A stretch of DNA of 64,000 nt. Source: Clostridia bacterium. GTDB taxonomy: Bacteria > Bacillota > Clostridia > Oscillospirales > Acutalibacteraceae. The first letter of the stretch is position 1. Each line of letters starts with the position of its first letter. The translations under genes were made by a program, and so were the position numbers. This document shows, one piece after another, positions 8,200-16,910 of the stretch. The DNA is taken from assembly GCA_017473435.1 (NCBI GenBank), contig JAFULG010000069.1:1-64000 (forward strand). Reading direction: 5' to 3'. The notes beneath the pieces were generated by a model that was not told where the DNA came from, ran no database searches, and worked only from the letters and a program-made list of their open reading frames with translations.

Positions 8200-9485
8200 T
8201 ATTTGACATCCTTTTCTGTAAGAGTGTTGATATTTTTTTCCATAAGTCCGAAAAATCTTTCCACTGTTTTTTTATCCTCGTCGTTTCCTCGTACACACAT
8301 AGAAAGAGTAATAACGTTTTTATAAGTCGTTACGGTGAGAAGCACAAAGGGCTTATATTTAACTGCGCCCGACATAAAGGCGTTTGTGGGCTCATTTCCA
8401 TCAAGTGAGAAGAGCTCGCCCTTAAGCACACCGATGTTGCTCATTGCCATAAGTGGGTTGGAATAACCTATTTTGATGATGCTCTCGGATACGGCGTGGG
8501 GGAGGAAGCTGTATCCGAAGTTGAGAAGAGGCAGTCCGTAAAGTCCCATAAATTTGTCTTTTTTGAAGCGGTTTGAGCTGCGTACAACATATTTTACCGT
8601 TTCAAAGATATCACGGCCTCTTTCGGGGATTGCACACTGCATCCAGGAGGTGTGGTTGGTGAAGCCTTTATCCTCAACGCTGTTCATATGACGTCGAAGG
8701 TCGATAGCGTTTGAAATCATTATCTTGTCCGTAACCGGATAGCCGGCAAGCTCGTAAACGCTGTAAAAATAGCTTGCAAGTATAAGCTCATTGATGGTTG
8801 CACCAAGCTCCTTGCCCTTTGCCTTGAGCTTCTGTAAGGTATCCTCGCTTAAGCTTTTGCGGGCAATGAAAGAAGCGTCGCGGATGTTGTCATCCGTAAG
8901 AGGAAACCTGTGGTCATCTCTTGCGTTGATGTTTTTGAAAAGGCGCTGTGCAACATCTGCTTCAGCCTGTGTAAAGCCGGAGTATACATCCGTATAGGAG
9001 CGTGAGCCTGTACGGTAGGCGACAGGGCTGATACCTTGCTTTACATATTTTGTATAGTTTTCACAGAAGGACTGGAGGAAATATTTGAGGTCGCCGCCGT
9101 CCATACACATATGGTTTTCTATCATACAAAGTCTGCTCTTGCCGTCTTTTATGAAAAGAGCAATCTTCATCTGAATATGGTCGTCGGGTGCTATGTACCG
9201 GGTGAGGAATTCATCAGCGGCGGCATCCATATCCTCGGGATAGCTGACGGTGAAAACATCCTCTATTTTATAAGGCATAACCTCCCAATAGGTGGAAAGC
9301 CTTGTATCTACAAATCTCGAGTGGAGAACGGGCGCTTTTTCAAATGCGCAGATAATTACGGTTTTGAGAGCCTCAATGTCGGGTACGAAATCGTATTCAA
9401 GATCAACGTGCACCATTCTGTCGTTGAAATCGCGGAAAAGGTAGTGCATTTTATCCCAGAGCTCAGCTGTAAGCTTGCGTTTCAT
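8199..9485 (-). CDS. Condensation-domain-fold acyltransferase
   Basis: The 428-aa protein matches the CoA-dependent acyltransferase/condensation superfamily. It carries HMCMDGG (HxxxDG motif, about residue 125) in the context IENHMCMDGGDLKYF, and a later ISNAIDLR segment typical of the second half. Members move acyl groups from thioesters to hydroxyl or amine acceptors. No carrier protein, adenylation domain or polyketide synthase is nearby, so a stand-alone O-acyltransferase is more likely than peptide synthesis. It is flanked by TAATG overlaps on both sides and is translated together with a HAAS-type membrane protein and a glycosidase. The substrate is unknown. Confidence 0.7.
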   Translation of the reverse strand: MKRKLTAELWDKMHYLFRDFNDRMVHVDLEYDFVPDIEALKTVIICAFEKAPVLHSRFVDTRLSTYWEVMPYKIEDVFTVSYPEDMDAAADEFLTRYIAPDDHIQMKIALFIKDGKSRLCMIENHMCMDGGDLKYFLQSFCENYTKYVKQGISPVAYRTGSRSYTDVYSGFTQAEADVAQRLFKNINARDDHRFPLTDDNIRDASFIARKSLSEDTLQKLKAKGKELGATINELILASYFYSVYELAGYPVTDKIMISNAIDLRRHMNSVEDKGFTNHTSWMQCAIPERGRDIFETVKYVVRSSNRFKKDKFMGLYGLPLLNFGYSFLPHAVSESIIKIGYSNPLMAMSNIGVLKGELFSLDGNEPTNAFMSGAVKYKPFVLLTVTTYKNVITLSMCVRGNDEDKKTVERFFGLMEKNINTLTEKDVK

Positions 9486-10285
9486 TATTCATCCACCTCC
9501 TGCTTGTACATAAAATATTTCATATTGCTTGATATTACTGCAAGAATGTAAACAAGGTCAACCACAAGGCCGAGGAGAATGAAGGGCCATCCGCCTGCCC
9601 AGGTAATAATACCGTAAGCGGCAAGAATGATGTAAAGCATTGTTGCAATAACGGGCATATATATGAAGAAGGTTATTGTGCGGAATTTCTGCTTTGATGC
9701 ATAAGCAAAGCCAAGGTCTGAAAGAAGCATAAGAGGAACACCGCCGATAACAATAGGCCAGGTGATAACGTCGGGGAACATCATAAGGCAGAAAAGGAAA
9801 ACAAAAACCGAAACAAGCATTGTGCATATCGCAATAAGCACCCTTGCGGCGGTATGGAATATCATAGACATACTGCAGAGCTTTCTGATGCCGAAGCTTA
9901 AGTAGAAGATAACCATAGCGAAAATTCCGCCGACAATGATAAGCCAGGTTTTATTCCAGGCTCCGGTAATATTATTTACGATAAAATATGCTATGAGAAT
10001 GAGGATAAGGCTGATAAATCCGCCTACGGGAAGGATTATTCTGAGCTTTTTTGCCATCATACGCTTTTTTTCTTCCTTTTCGAAGACAGAAAAGCCTTTT
10101 TCAAGGTCGCCGAATTCGTCAGCGATAATATCTGTAATTACTTTTTCATCGGTAATTCCTGCGTAGGTGATTTCGTTTGCCCTTTCGGTCATACTGTCAA
10201 GCAGATGCCTCTTGTAAAGGTAGGTCATACGGTTTTCTTTAAGTCCCTTGCAGGAGGACTCAATATAATCAATGAAGCTTGTCAT
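9485..10285 (-). CDS. HAAS/permease-prefix-type membrane protein
   Basis: The 266-aa protein has a soluble N-terminal helical domain of about 85 residues (MTSFIDYIESSCKGLKENRM..., with an ITDIIADEFGD-type segment) typical of HAAS or permease-prefix domains. About six hydrophobic helices follow. Such domains are usually paired with PadR regulators, but none is present here. It is the first gene of the three-gene unit, with a strong GGAGGTG ribosome site and its own promoter at 10329-10357. A sensor or membrane-scaffold role is inferred from the family only. Confidence 0.6.
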   Translation of the reverse strand: MTSFIDYIESSCKGLKENRMTYLYKRHLLDSMTERANEITYAGITDEKVITDIIADEFGDLEKGFSVFEKEEKKRMMAKKLRIILPVGGFISLILILIAYFIVNNITGAWNKTWLIIVGGIFAMVIFYLSFGIRKLCSMSMIFHTAARVLIAICTMLVSVFVFLFCLMMFPDVITWPIVIGGVPLMLLSDLGFAYASKQKFRTITFFIYMPVIATMLYIILAAYGIITWAGGWPFILLGLVVDLVYILAVISSNMKYFMYKQEVDE

Positions 10286-10328
10286 AAATGCACCTCCGTA
10301 ATGTTTAACAGCATTTTTTCACATTTTA

Positions 10329-10357
10329 AGTATAGCAGACAAAACCTTAATTGGCAA
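10329..10357 (-). promoter_or_regulatory. Promoter of the HAAS/acyltransferase/GH-D unit
   Basis: On the minus strand, TTGCCA (352-357 of the 10-kb block) and TATACT (10329-10334) are separated by 17 bp, with TGC directly before the -10. It lies 44 bp upstream of the HAAS start. Confidence 0.65.
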
Positions 10358-10427
10358 TTAAAGATTTTCTTTTTAAATGTAAATTTTTTTAGATGAAATA
10401 ACAAAAAGATATGTTTTGTAGACTAAA

Positions 10428-10490
10428 AGAAAAAACGGAAGAGAATACAGCGTTTCGTAATACAGCTGTATGAACTCTTCCGTTATTTTT
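10428..10490 (-). terminator. Terminator of the nine-gene glycan operon
   Basis: A long interrupted stem pairs AACGGAAGAG...ATACAGC with GCTGTAT...CTCTTCCGTT and has T-rich tracts on both sides. On the minus strand it ends the operon that starts near 20970, four bases after the amidohydrolase stop. It also insulates the downstream HAAS unit. Confidence 0.75.
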
Positions 10491-10494
10491 TTAT

Positions 10495-11370
10495 TTAATC
10501 CTCAACCATATTTCTTATTCTCTCGGGTACAGTGAGATTTTCAAAGCCGTAGAATTTAACTGCATTTTCACCAAGGAAAAGAGCCTTATCCTCTTCGCTG
10601 ATTTCCTTTGACTTTACGATAAAATCATAGCTCATTTTGTAGGTGATAGCCGTCATTGTGCGAGGATAATCACTGCCCCACATAAGCTTATCAAAGCCTG
10701 CGATTTCAGCCGCCTGCTTAATAGCTCTGACTGCCGAGGGGTAGGGATAGAATTCGCTGTTGAAAAGCCAGGTGATGCCGCCGCTTTCAACAAAAACATT
10801 CTTGTTTTTTGCAAGCTTAATCTGTTCAAGCCAGTCCTCTCTTGTAACCATACCAAAGTGACCGATTGCAATTTTTAAATCGGGGAAGCGGTCAATGATT
10901 TCCTGCATCTGTGCGGTCTGTTCATCGCCGTCGGCAAGGTCGATTGAGATAAACATACCCTTTTCGCTTGCCTTTTCAAAGGGGTAAAGATGATTGAGCA
11001 GATTTTTATCCTCAAGCCTTGAAGCACAGATTTTAATTCCGTCAAAGCCCTCAAGGTCAGCCATTTCCTTTTCTTCATAAAGGGCACAGATTTTTATTCT
11101 GTCGGGATACTTTGCCTTTGCCTTAAGGAGATAGCTGTCCTGATTTCCGTCAATATATTCCTGAGTGATAACCGTAGCGGAAACTCCTGCATAGTCCATA
11201 TTTGCAATAAAGCGTTCTGCCGAATTAACTCCGTCGGTCATATAGGCGGGCATCATCTGGCGGATTTCACCGCCAAAATCACTTTTACCTCCGCCGATGT
11301 CATAAACGGGCTTGCCGTTTACGATTCCGTCTTGTTTGGCCCACAGGTGGGCGTGTGCGTCTATAATCAT
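10495..11370 (-). CDS. Amidohydrolase family 2 (metal-dependent TIM-barrel hydrolase)
   Basis: The 291-aa protein has the HxH metal motif at its N-terminus (DAHAHLW, residues 4-10), GHFGM in the middle and MWGSDYPRT near residue 230, as expected for Amidohydro_2. The family includes lactonases and decarboxylases. As the last gene of an operon with two sugar-type dehydrogenases and a fucosidase, a lactonase acting on a sugar lactone is a reasonable inference, but the sequence does not fix the substrate. It begins 9 bp after the stop of the zinc dehydrogenase, with only a weak ribosome site. Confidence 0.75.
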   Translation of the reverse strand: MIIDAHAHLWAKQDGIVNGKPVYDIGGGKSDFGGEIRQMMPAYMTDGVNSAERFIANMDYAGVSATVITQEYIDGNQDSYLLKAKAKYPDRIKICALYEEKEMADLEGFDGIKICASRLEDKNLLNHLYPFEKASEKGMFISIDLADGDEQTAQMQEIIDRFPDLKIAIGHFGMVTREDWLEQIKLAKNKNVFVESGGITWLFNSEFYPYPSAVRAIKQAAEIAGFDKLMWGSDYPRTMTAITYKMSYDFIVKSKEISEEDKALFLGENAVKFYGFENLTVPERIRNMVED

Positions 11371-11379
11371 AACTTAATC

Positions 11380-12396
11380 TTATCCTATCCTTATAAGTAC
11401 CTTTGCAAGTGTACCGTCATTATTCTTAAGTGCCTCAAATGCCTTTGTGGCATCAGCCATATCATAAACGGCGCTCACCATTTTCATAACACCGGCTTTT
11501 TTGCTTTTTACAAGGTCAATGTTATTTATAAAGTCAGCCTTAAGGGCGTTTCTGCTGCCGTGAATATTAAGCTCCTTTTTAAGGATGATTGAGTGGATGA
11601 AGCTTGTTTCTCTCTTGCCGTTACCGATGAGAATAATATTTGCACCGAAGGTGGCAGAGTCAATGCAGGCAAGGAAGGTTTCCGGTGCACCGCAGGCCTC
11701 AATGCAGACATCAAAGCCGTTGCCGTCCGTGAATTCCCCGGTGAATTCTTCAAGGCTCTGCTTTTTGGTGTTAACAACAGCATCAGCGCCATATTCTTTT
11801 GCAAGCTCAAGTCTGTTGTCAAGAATGTCGGCAACAACAATTTTCTTACACTTCTGCTTTGCGGCAAGCAGAGCAAAAAGACCGATAGGACCTGCGCCTA
11901 CAACAAGAACGGTGTCGGTGTCCTTTATTACGGCACGGGAAACAGCGTGCTGTGAAATTGCAAAGGGCTCGATGAGGGCGAGCTCCTCGGCAGTAAGACC
12001 CTTGCCGTCAAAAATTCTTTCCACGGGCATAGCCACATATTCGCAGAAGGCTCCGTCACGCTGAACGCCCATTGTCTGATTGTCGGTACAGCAGTTTACA
12101 AGCCCTCTTTCGCAGGAGTAACAGCTTCCGCAGTTGAAATAAGGGTTGCAGGTTACAATGTCGCCCTTTTTAAGTCCGCGGTCGTTTTCGGGGATTTCAA
12201 CAATCTCTGCGGAAAACTCGTGACCGGGAATACGGGGATAGGTTGTGAAGGGCTGATTTCCTGTGTAGGAAGCAACGTCAGCACCGCAGATGCCCACACA
12301 CTTGATTTTAAGGAGCGCTTCGCCTTCCTTTACTTCGGGCATGGGAATTTCTCTTATTTCAATATTGCCCGGATTTTCAATAACTATAGCTTTCAT
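11380..12396 (-). CDS. Zinc-dependent medium-chain alcohol/polyol dehydrogenase
   Basis: The 338-aa MDR enzyme has the catalytic zinc ligands in GICGAD and PGHEF, and a structural zinc lobe with four cysteines (CGSCYSCERGLVNCC). It has a Rossmann fingerprint VVGAGPIGLF near residue 165. Family members oxidise sorbitol, xylitol, threonine or galactitol phosphate. The start follows directly on the stop of the upstream MDR gene (TAAATG) behind a GAGGAGG site, so the two dehydrogenases are translationally coupled. Confidence 0.85.
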   Translation of the reverse strand: MKAIVIENPGNIEIREIPMPEVKEGEALLKIKCVGICGADVASYTGNQPFTTYPRIPGHEFSAEIVEIPENDRGLKKGDIVTCNPYFNCGSCYSCERGLVNCCTDNQTMGVQRDGAFCEYVAMPVERIFDGKGLTAEELALIEPFAISQHAVSRAVIKDTDTVLVVGAGPIGLFALLAAKQKCKKIVVADILDNRLELAKEYGADAVVNTKKQSLEEFTGEFTDGNGFDVCIEACGAPETFLACIDSATFGANIILIGNGKRETSFIHSIILKKELNIHGSRNALKADFINNIDLVKSKKAGVMKMVSAVYDMADATKAFEALKNNDGTLAKVLIRIG

Positions 12397-13602
12397 TTAT
12401 TTGTCCTCCTCAATGAAATCCTTGTTCCAGATTATGCCTGTCTTAAGGGGAGCGCCCTTTGAGAAAATCTTGTTTTCGTAGGCGTATAAGGGGTCAGCGG
12501 TGAATTCGTCCTTATCAATAAGCTCAACAACCTCGTCATAACGGCTGTCAACGAGAACCTCAATAGCTTTTTCCATATGCTCCTGACGGAAGTTGATTGA
12601 TGCAAAAATAACGTGGTTTTCAAAGCCGAAGGGCATAGTGTCGTATTTTACAACGGGACCTAAAGAGAAGCTGTTGTAAACGCCGTTACAGCCAAGCACC
12701 TTATGCTCAAAGGCAACGCGGTGCTCTATATCCGTGCCGCTTGTACCGACAAACATTGTTGCTCTTGAGCCTAATTTTTCAATGATTTTTTCTGCAGTTT
12801 CCTTTTCATTTAGCCCTGCCGTGCAAAGGTAGTCAGCCTTTGCGATTTCCTTGCTGAAAACAACCTTTTTACTGTCCTCGGCGCTTCTGCCGATAAAGAG
12901 GATTTCAGCGTCGGGGTGGTTGCGTCTTATTTCGGCGGCAATGAAAAGACCTGTCATACCAAGACCGAAAACGACTGTCTTTTTGAAAATGTTATCCTTC
13001 GCAAGCCTTCTTGCCTCGGCTTCGGAGCATTTGTGCTTTGCCATTTCAACGCGGAAGTTCTGAGCCTCGCCGATATCCTCCATACGCTCAAGCTGGAAAA
13101 TAGCGCAGGCATAGGGATCGGCGAAGGAGAGCCTTTTTGCAACGGAAAGGGGAAGCTTTTTAAGCCCGTTATATTTTTCGGGAAGCTTAAGAAGCATATC
13201 GGGGTTAAAGTAGTTTTTATCGCAGAAAAGACCGTCAGCCTGATCGCAGCCGTATTCAAAGTAGGTTTCGTCCTCGGTGTAGCGAGTGGGGTCCCAGCTG
13301 TCACCGCCGCGGATAAGTACAATAGCAAAGCGGTTTTTCGAGGGTACCCATACAACGCCCTCGTGACCGTTGATCAAACGGTTTTCTCCTTCGGGGAATT
13401 TTGCACAGAGCTTGCCGTCTCTGCCCATTTTCATAAGCTCAAAGTCTGTGCCGCAAAAGCCCTGGAAAACAGGCCACGCTTCAACTCCCGCGAGAAGAGG
13501 CTCGCCTCTTAAGCGCTGCCTTTCGGGGTTGATAAGATTTATTTCTCCGTATTTAATCGGTTTTTCCGGATCGTTCTGAAAATAAGTTCCGTAGGTTTTC
13601 AT
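12397..13602 (-). CDS. MDR sugar dehydrogenase (glucose-dehydrogenase-like)
   Basis: The protein (401 aa from the chosen start) resembles microbial glucose/galactose 1-dehydrogenases. It has GFCGTDFELMKMG and INGHEGVV for the catalytic zinc site and VVFGLGMTGLF as the nucleotide-binding fingerprint. It lacks the four-cysteine structural zinc lobe seen in its neighbour. The ATG at 13602 lies 8 bases from AGGAG. A GTG two codons upstream is too close to that site. Together with the next dehydrogenase and the amidohydrolase it could form an oxidative sugar route. Confidence 0.75.
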   Translation of the reverse strand: MKTYGTYFQNDPEKPIKYGEINLINPERQRLRGEPLLAGVEAWPVFQGFCGTDFELMKMGRDGKLCAKFPEGENRLINGHEGVVWVPSKNRFAIVLIRGGDSWDPTRYTEDETYFEYGCDQADGLFCDKNYFNPDMLLKLPEKYNGLKKLPLSVAKRLSFADPYACAIFQLERMEDIGEAQNFRVEMAKHKCSEAEARRLAKDNIFKKTVVFGLGMTGLFIAAEIRRNHPDAEILFIGRSAEDSKKVVFSKEIAKADYLCTAGLNEKETAEKIIEKLGSRATMFVGTSGTDIEHRVAFEHKVLGCNGVYNSFSLGPVVKYDTMPFGFENHVIFASINFRQEHMEKAIEVLVDSRYDEVVELIDKDEFTADPLYAYENKIFSKGAPLKTGIIWNKDFIEEDK

Positions 13603-13625
13603 ATTCACAACTCCTGTATCTTTAA

Positions 13626-15101
13626 TTAAAGAAGGTTGATTTTAAAGCAAAGGGGGAGGTCTGTTTTAACTCCCTCGGGAAGAGTGATTTCAAGAGCCTT
13701 GTCGGTTCTTTTGTAGGAAACATAACCGTAGCCGAGAAGCTCTATTTTATCAAAGAGAACATATCTCATATCGCATCTGCGAAGGCTTTTTATTCTGACG
13801 TTTTTGCCGTCGGGGCGCATCTGAAAGACGAAAAGCTCGCCTTCTTTATATGTGAAGCGGAAATCCTTGTGGGTAAAGGCTTTTTCGTCGCTGTCTTTGA
13901 AGGCGCCGTCCTCGGCGTTTACCTTGCCTTCGCCGAAGTATCTCCAGGGGACTGTACCGTAGATACCTTCACCGTTAGTTTCGAGCCACTTGCCCATTTC
14001 AAGTAAAACTGCAGTTTCCTCTTCGGTGATTGTGCCGTCAGGCTTAGGCCCGATGTTTATAAGCAGGTTGCCGTTTTTACTTACGATGTCAATAAGGTCA
14101 CTTATGACCTGGCGGGCACTCTTGTACTTGTTGTCCTTTATGTAGCCCCATGAATACTTGCCGATGTTTGTATCTGTCTGCCAGGGAACGGGGGAAATAC
14201 CTGTAAGTGCACCCTTTTCAATGTCATAGGTCGCAACGGTGTCGGGGAAGGCGTAATGCTTATAGTTGATTGTTACCTCCTTGCCCCATTCGTCGGCACG
14301 GTTATAGTAGTAAGCCGCAAGCTTTTTAAGGTAGGGCTTGAAGGAGTGATTCTGAATCCACCAGTCAAAGTAAAGTACAGCAGGCTTGTAATTGTCAATA
14401 AGCTCGCAGGTGCGTACAAGCCAGTCCTCGAGCCATTCTTTACTTGCTCCAACGCCCTGAGGATCCTCTGTTGAGCCGCCCATATGGTGAGAATCAAGCT
14501 CGGGAATATAAACGGCAGGACCGTAGAAGTCAGCGTAATTTTCATCGTTGACGTCACTGTCAAAGCTTCTGCCGAGGTTCATAAAGAAGTAGTGCTCTGC
14601 ACGGTGGGTTGAAGCACAGAAGGTAAGCCCCTTTTCCTCGCAGGCTTTTTTTATTTCGCCTGCAACGTCGGTACAGGGTCCCATCTCTGCGGCGTTCCAG
14701 CGGTTGAACTCTGTTTTATACATTGCAAAGCCGTCGTGGTGCTCACAAACGGGCATAACATAGCGTATGCCTGCTTTTCTGAAAAGGTCAACCCATTCGT
14801 CAGCGCTGAAATTTTCAGCCTTGAACATAGGGATAAAATCCTTGTAACCGAAGTCCTTGTGTTCTCCCCAGGTTTTTCTGTGGTGCTCAAATTCACGGCA
14901 GTTTTTGTCATACATAGAGCGTGCGTACCATTCGTTACCGTAGCCGGGGACACTGTAAATGCCCCAATGGATGAAAATGCCGAGCTTGTCACGGCGGAAC
15001 CAGTCGGGGGTCTTGTGGTTGGCAAGGCTCTTCCAGTCTGCCTTGTATCTGCCGTTTTCAATAACAGCATCAATCTGCTGTAAGTATTCTTTGACAGTCA
15101 T
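13626..15101 (-). CDS. GH29 alpha-L-fucosidase
   Basis: The 491-aa enzyme has the GH29 landmarks: IHWGIYSVPG (44-53), the HHDGF substrate motif (121-125), and VLYFDWWI with Asp246 in the nucleophile position. The family releases alpha-L-fucose by a retaining mechanism. There is no signal peptide, so it acts on imported fucosylated oligosaccharides. AAGGAG precedes the ATG. The upstream gap to the GH43 gene (93 bp) is the largest in the operon and is filled by a hairpin array. Confidence 0.9.
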   Translation of the reverse strand: MTVKEYLQQIDAVIENGRYKADWKSLANHKTPDWFRRDKLGIFIHWGIYSVPGYGNEWYARSMYDKNCREFEHHRKTWGEHKDFGYKDFIPMFKAENFSADEWVDLFRKAGIRYVMPVCEHHDGFAMYKTEFNRWNAAEMGPCTDVAGEIKKACEEKGLTFCASTHRAEHYFFMNLGRSFDSDVNDENYADFYGPAVYIPELDSHHMGGSTEDPQGVGASKEWLEDWLVRTCELIDNYKPAVLYFDWWIQNHSFKPYLKKLAAYYYNRADEWGKEVTINYKHYAFPDTVATYDIEKGALTGISPVPWQTDTNIGKYSWGYIKDNKYKSARQVISDLIDIVSKNGNLLINIGPKPDGTITEEETAVLLEMGKWLETNGEGIYGTVPWRYFGEGKVNAEDGAFKDSDEKAFTHKDFRFTYKEGELFVFQMRPDGKNVRIKSLRRCDMRYVLFDKIELLGYGYVSYKRTDKALEITLPEGVKTDLPLCFKINLL

Positions 15102-15118
15102 ATTTTACTCCTTTTCAC

Positions 15119-15193
15119 ATTTGCCGTAAGGCAAATATTTCATATCGTAGATATTTCATACGCGAAAGCGTATTTCATATTGCGAAGCAATAT
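15119..15193 (-). repeat. Tandem array of four variable hairpins with ATTTCAT spacers
   Basis: Four short palindromes follow one another: ATTTGCC-gtaa-GGCAAAT (15119-15136), ATATC-gta-GATAT (15142-15154), ATACGC-gaaa-GCGTAT (15158-15173) and ATATTGC-gaa-GCAATAT (15177-15193). TTTCAT-type spacers separate them. The arms differ in sequence, but every arm pairs perfectly with its partner. The array fills the gap between the GH43 stop and the GH29 start within one operon, and its last spacer contains the GH43 stop codon. It may set relative mRNA stability of the flanking genes. Confidence 0.8.
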
Positions 15194-15194
15194 T

Positions 15195-16898
15195 TCATTT
15201 CTTAACCGCCCACACGCACTCATTGTTGCTTCCGAGTGCCGTAAAGACGAGCCTTTCTGTTTCGTTTTCGCTTTCGTCCTTTTGCAGACAGATTACACCC
15301 TTGTAGTCTGTTTTGTCAACGGTGAGGGTGATATATGCCGTGCCGTCTGTTATGCTCCATTTACCGCTTACCTCACGGCCTGACAAAGCGGTGTTTCCTC
15401 TTTCGCTTTCATAAAGCTTAAGTCCCGTCACCGTGCCGTTGGGGTTAAGAGTTATATTTTGTACCGGAGCTATGATTTTTTCAGCGTTCTCCCAGGCTTC
15501 ACAGCTGTAGGTGATGCTGCCGTGGTTGATAAATTCATACTCGCCGCAGATGTCATCTTTTGTAAAGCTGTTTTTATTTAAGTCTTCGCCCTTATACTCA
15601 AAGGGGAGCATAACTGCCCAGTCGTCCTTGTTGATTGCAAGCTGATGTATTCTTGTCTGATAGTTCTCACTGCCGTTATTAAAGCGTGTGTGGTAAATTT
15701 TAAGAAGCTTACCGTCCTTTGTTTTAAAGGTGGAGGAGTGACCGCCCGACATATAAGCCTTGTCGAGGCAGTCAAGCTTGTAATTGCCGAAAAGCTTTAC
15801 ACCTGTGTTGGTTAAATCAAGGGCGGTGTTGCCCTTTGCATCAAGGTAAGGACCGTCAACGTGTTTGCTGCGGTACTGTCTTACGTTGTAGCCGCCAAGG
15901 GTGTTAAGCCCCGCATAGGAAACAAAAAGATAATAGTAACCGCTTTGTTCATCGTAAAGTATTTCAGGGCCTTCGCCTGAAAGTCCGTTATCGAGGGTGG
16001 TTGCAATTATTCTCTTTCCAAAATAGAAGTCGTAGCCCTCGGCGCTTTTCATATAGCTGTAGTCGGGAAGTCCCGTTTCCTTAACCATCGGCATAAGATA
16101 AATTCCGCCGAAGAAGGAGCCGTAGGTCATCCACAGTCTGCCGTCCTTATCGTAGAAAAGCTGAGGGTCAATGCAGTTGGGGTAGAGCATATCGTTATAC
16201 TCGCCAAGCTCATTGAACCAGGGAGCATTCTTTAACTGCTTACGGCTGAAAATACCTTTTTTGAAAAGCTCTGTAATATTCGTAAAGGAATAGTGAAGTG
16301 CGTTTATGCGGCTGTATGTCTTGCCTGTGAGGTTGTTGAAGCCTGAATAAACAATAGCACTTTCATATGTATAAGGACCTTCTATATTATCGCTTGTTGC
16401 AAGCCATATAACCGAGCCGGGTGTACCCCAGACAGAAGAGGAAGCATAGTAGCAGTATTTTCCCATTGCTTCATTGTAAATTACATCGGGAGCCCAGATA
16501 TTTGTCTGAAGCTCGTCTTCATTACCGCCGCGGACAAGCTGATAAGCGTCAGTCCAGGAAAGCGGCTCGCAGAATGCTTCGCGGAGAGTCTGTCCATCGG
16601 GAACAAGCAGGGGATTGCTGTCATGGATACCGCCTGCAATACTTTCCCATTTTATCAGGTCTGTGCTTTTTGCCGCACAGCCGTGAGTACCGAAAAGGTA
16701 GTACGTACCGTCATCTGTCTGTATAAGGGAGGGGTCGTGTACGGCTACTCTGCCGTCACCGGCATCGCAGTCGCCTTCACCTTTTATTTCGTACTGCCTG
16801 GCTTTTACTGTTTCTGCATCGGGAATGCCGAAGAGTGAAGCAAGTCCGCATACCGCAGAGAGAAAAAGGCAGAAAAGTCTGTTATATATCATTCTCAT
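15195..16898 (-). CDS. GH43 arabinanase-type glycosidase, secreted or membrane-tethered
   Basis: The 567-aa protein begins with a hydrophobic leader (about residues 5-28). It then has the five-bladed propeller signatures of GH43: AVHDPSLI with Asp55 as likely base, and GEGPEILYDEQSGYYYLFVSY with the likely acid Glu. The C-terminal part (about 470-567; GKWSITDGTAYITLTVDKTDY) matches the accessory beta-domain of endo-arabinanases. It is the one glycosidase of the operon with an export signal, so it may trim arabinan outside the cell. The family also includes xylosidases and arabinofuranosidases. Confidence 0.85.
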   Translation of the reverse strand: MRMIYNRLFCLFLSAVCGLASLFGIPDAETVKARQYEIKGEGDCDAGDGRVAVHDPSLIQTDDGTYYLFGTHGCAAKSTDLIKWESIAGGIHDSNPLLVPDGQTLREAFCEPLSWTDAYQLVRGGNEDELQTNIWAPDVIYNEAMGKYCYYASSSVWGTPGSVIWLATSDNIEGPYTYESAIVYSGFNNLTGKTYSRINALHYSFTNITELFKKGIFSRKQLKNAPWFNELGEYNDMLYPNCIDPQLFYDKDGRLWMTYGSFFGGIYLMPMVKETGLPDYSYMKSAEGYDFYFGKRIIATTLDNGLSGEGPEILYDEQSGYYYLFVSYAGLNTLGGYNVRQYRSKHVDGPYLDAKGNTALDLTNTGVKLFGNYKLDCLDKAYMSGGHSSTFKTKDGKLLKIYHTRFNNGSENYQTRIHQLAINKDDWAVMLPFEYKGEDLNKNSFTKDDICGEYEFINHGSITYSCEAWENAEKIIAPVQNITLNPNGTVTGLKLYESERGNTALSGREVSGKWSITDGTAYITLTVDKTDYKGVICLQKDESENETERLVFTALGSNNECVWAVKK

Positions 16899-16910
16899 GG
16901 TAAGTAAACC

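Noticed and set aside
15119..15193. CRISPR-like array
   Set aside because: The spacers are the constant part and the palindromes are only 13-18 nt. There is no 25-35 nt repeat and no cas gene.
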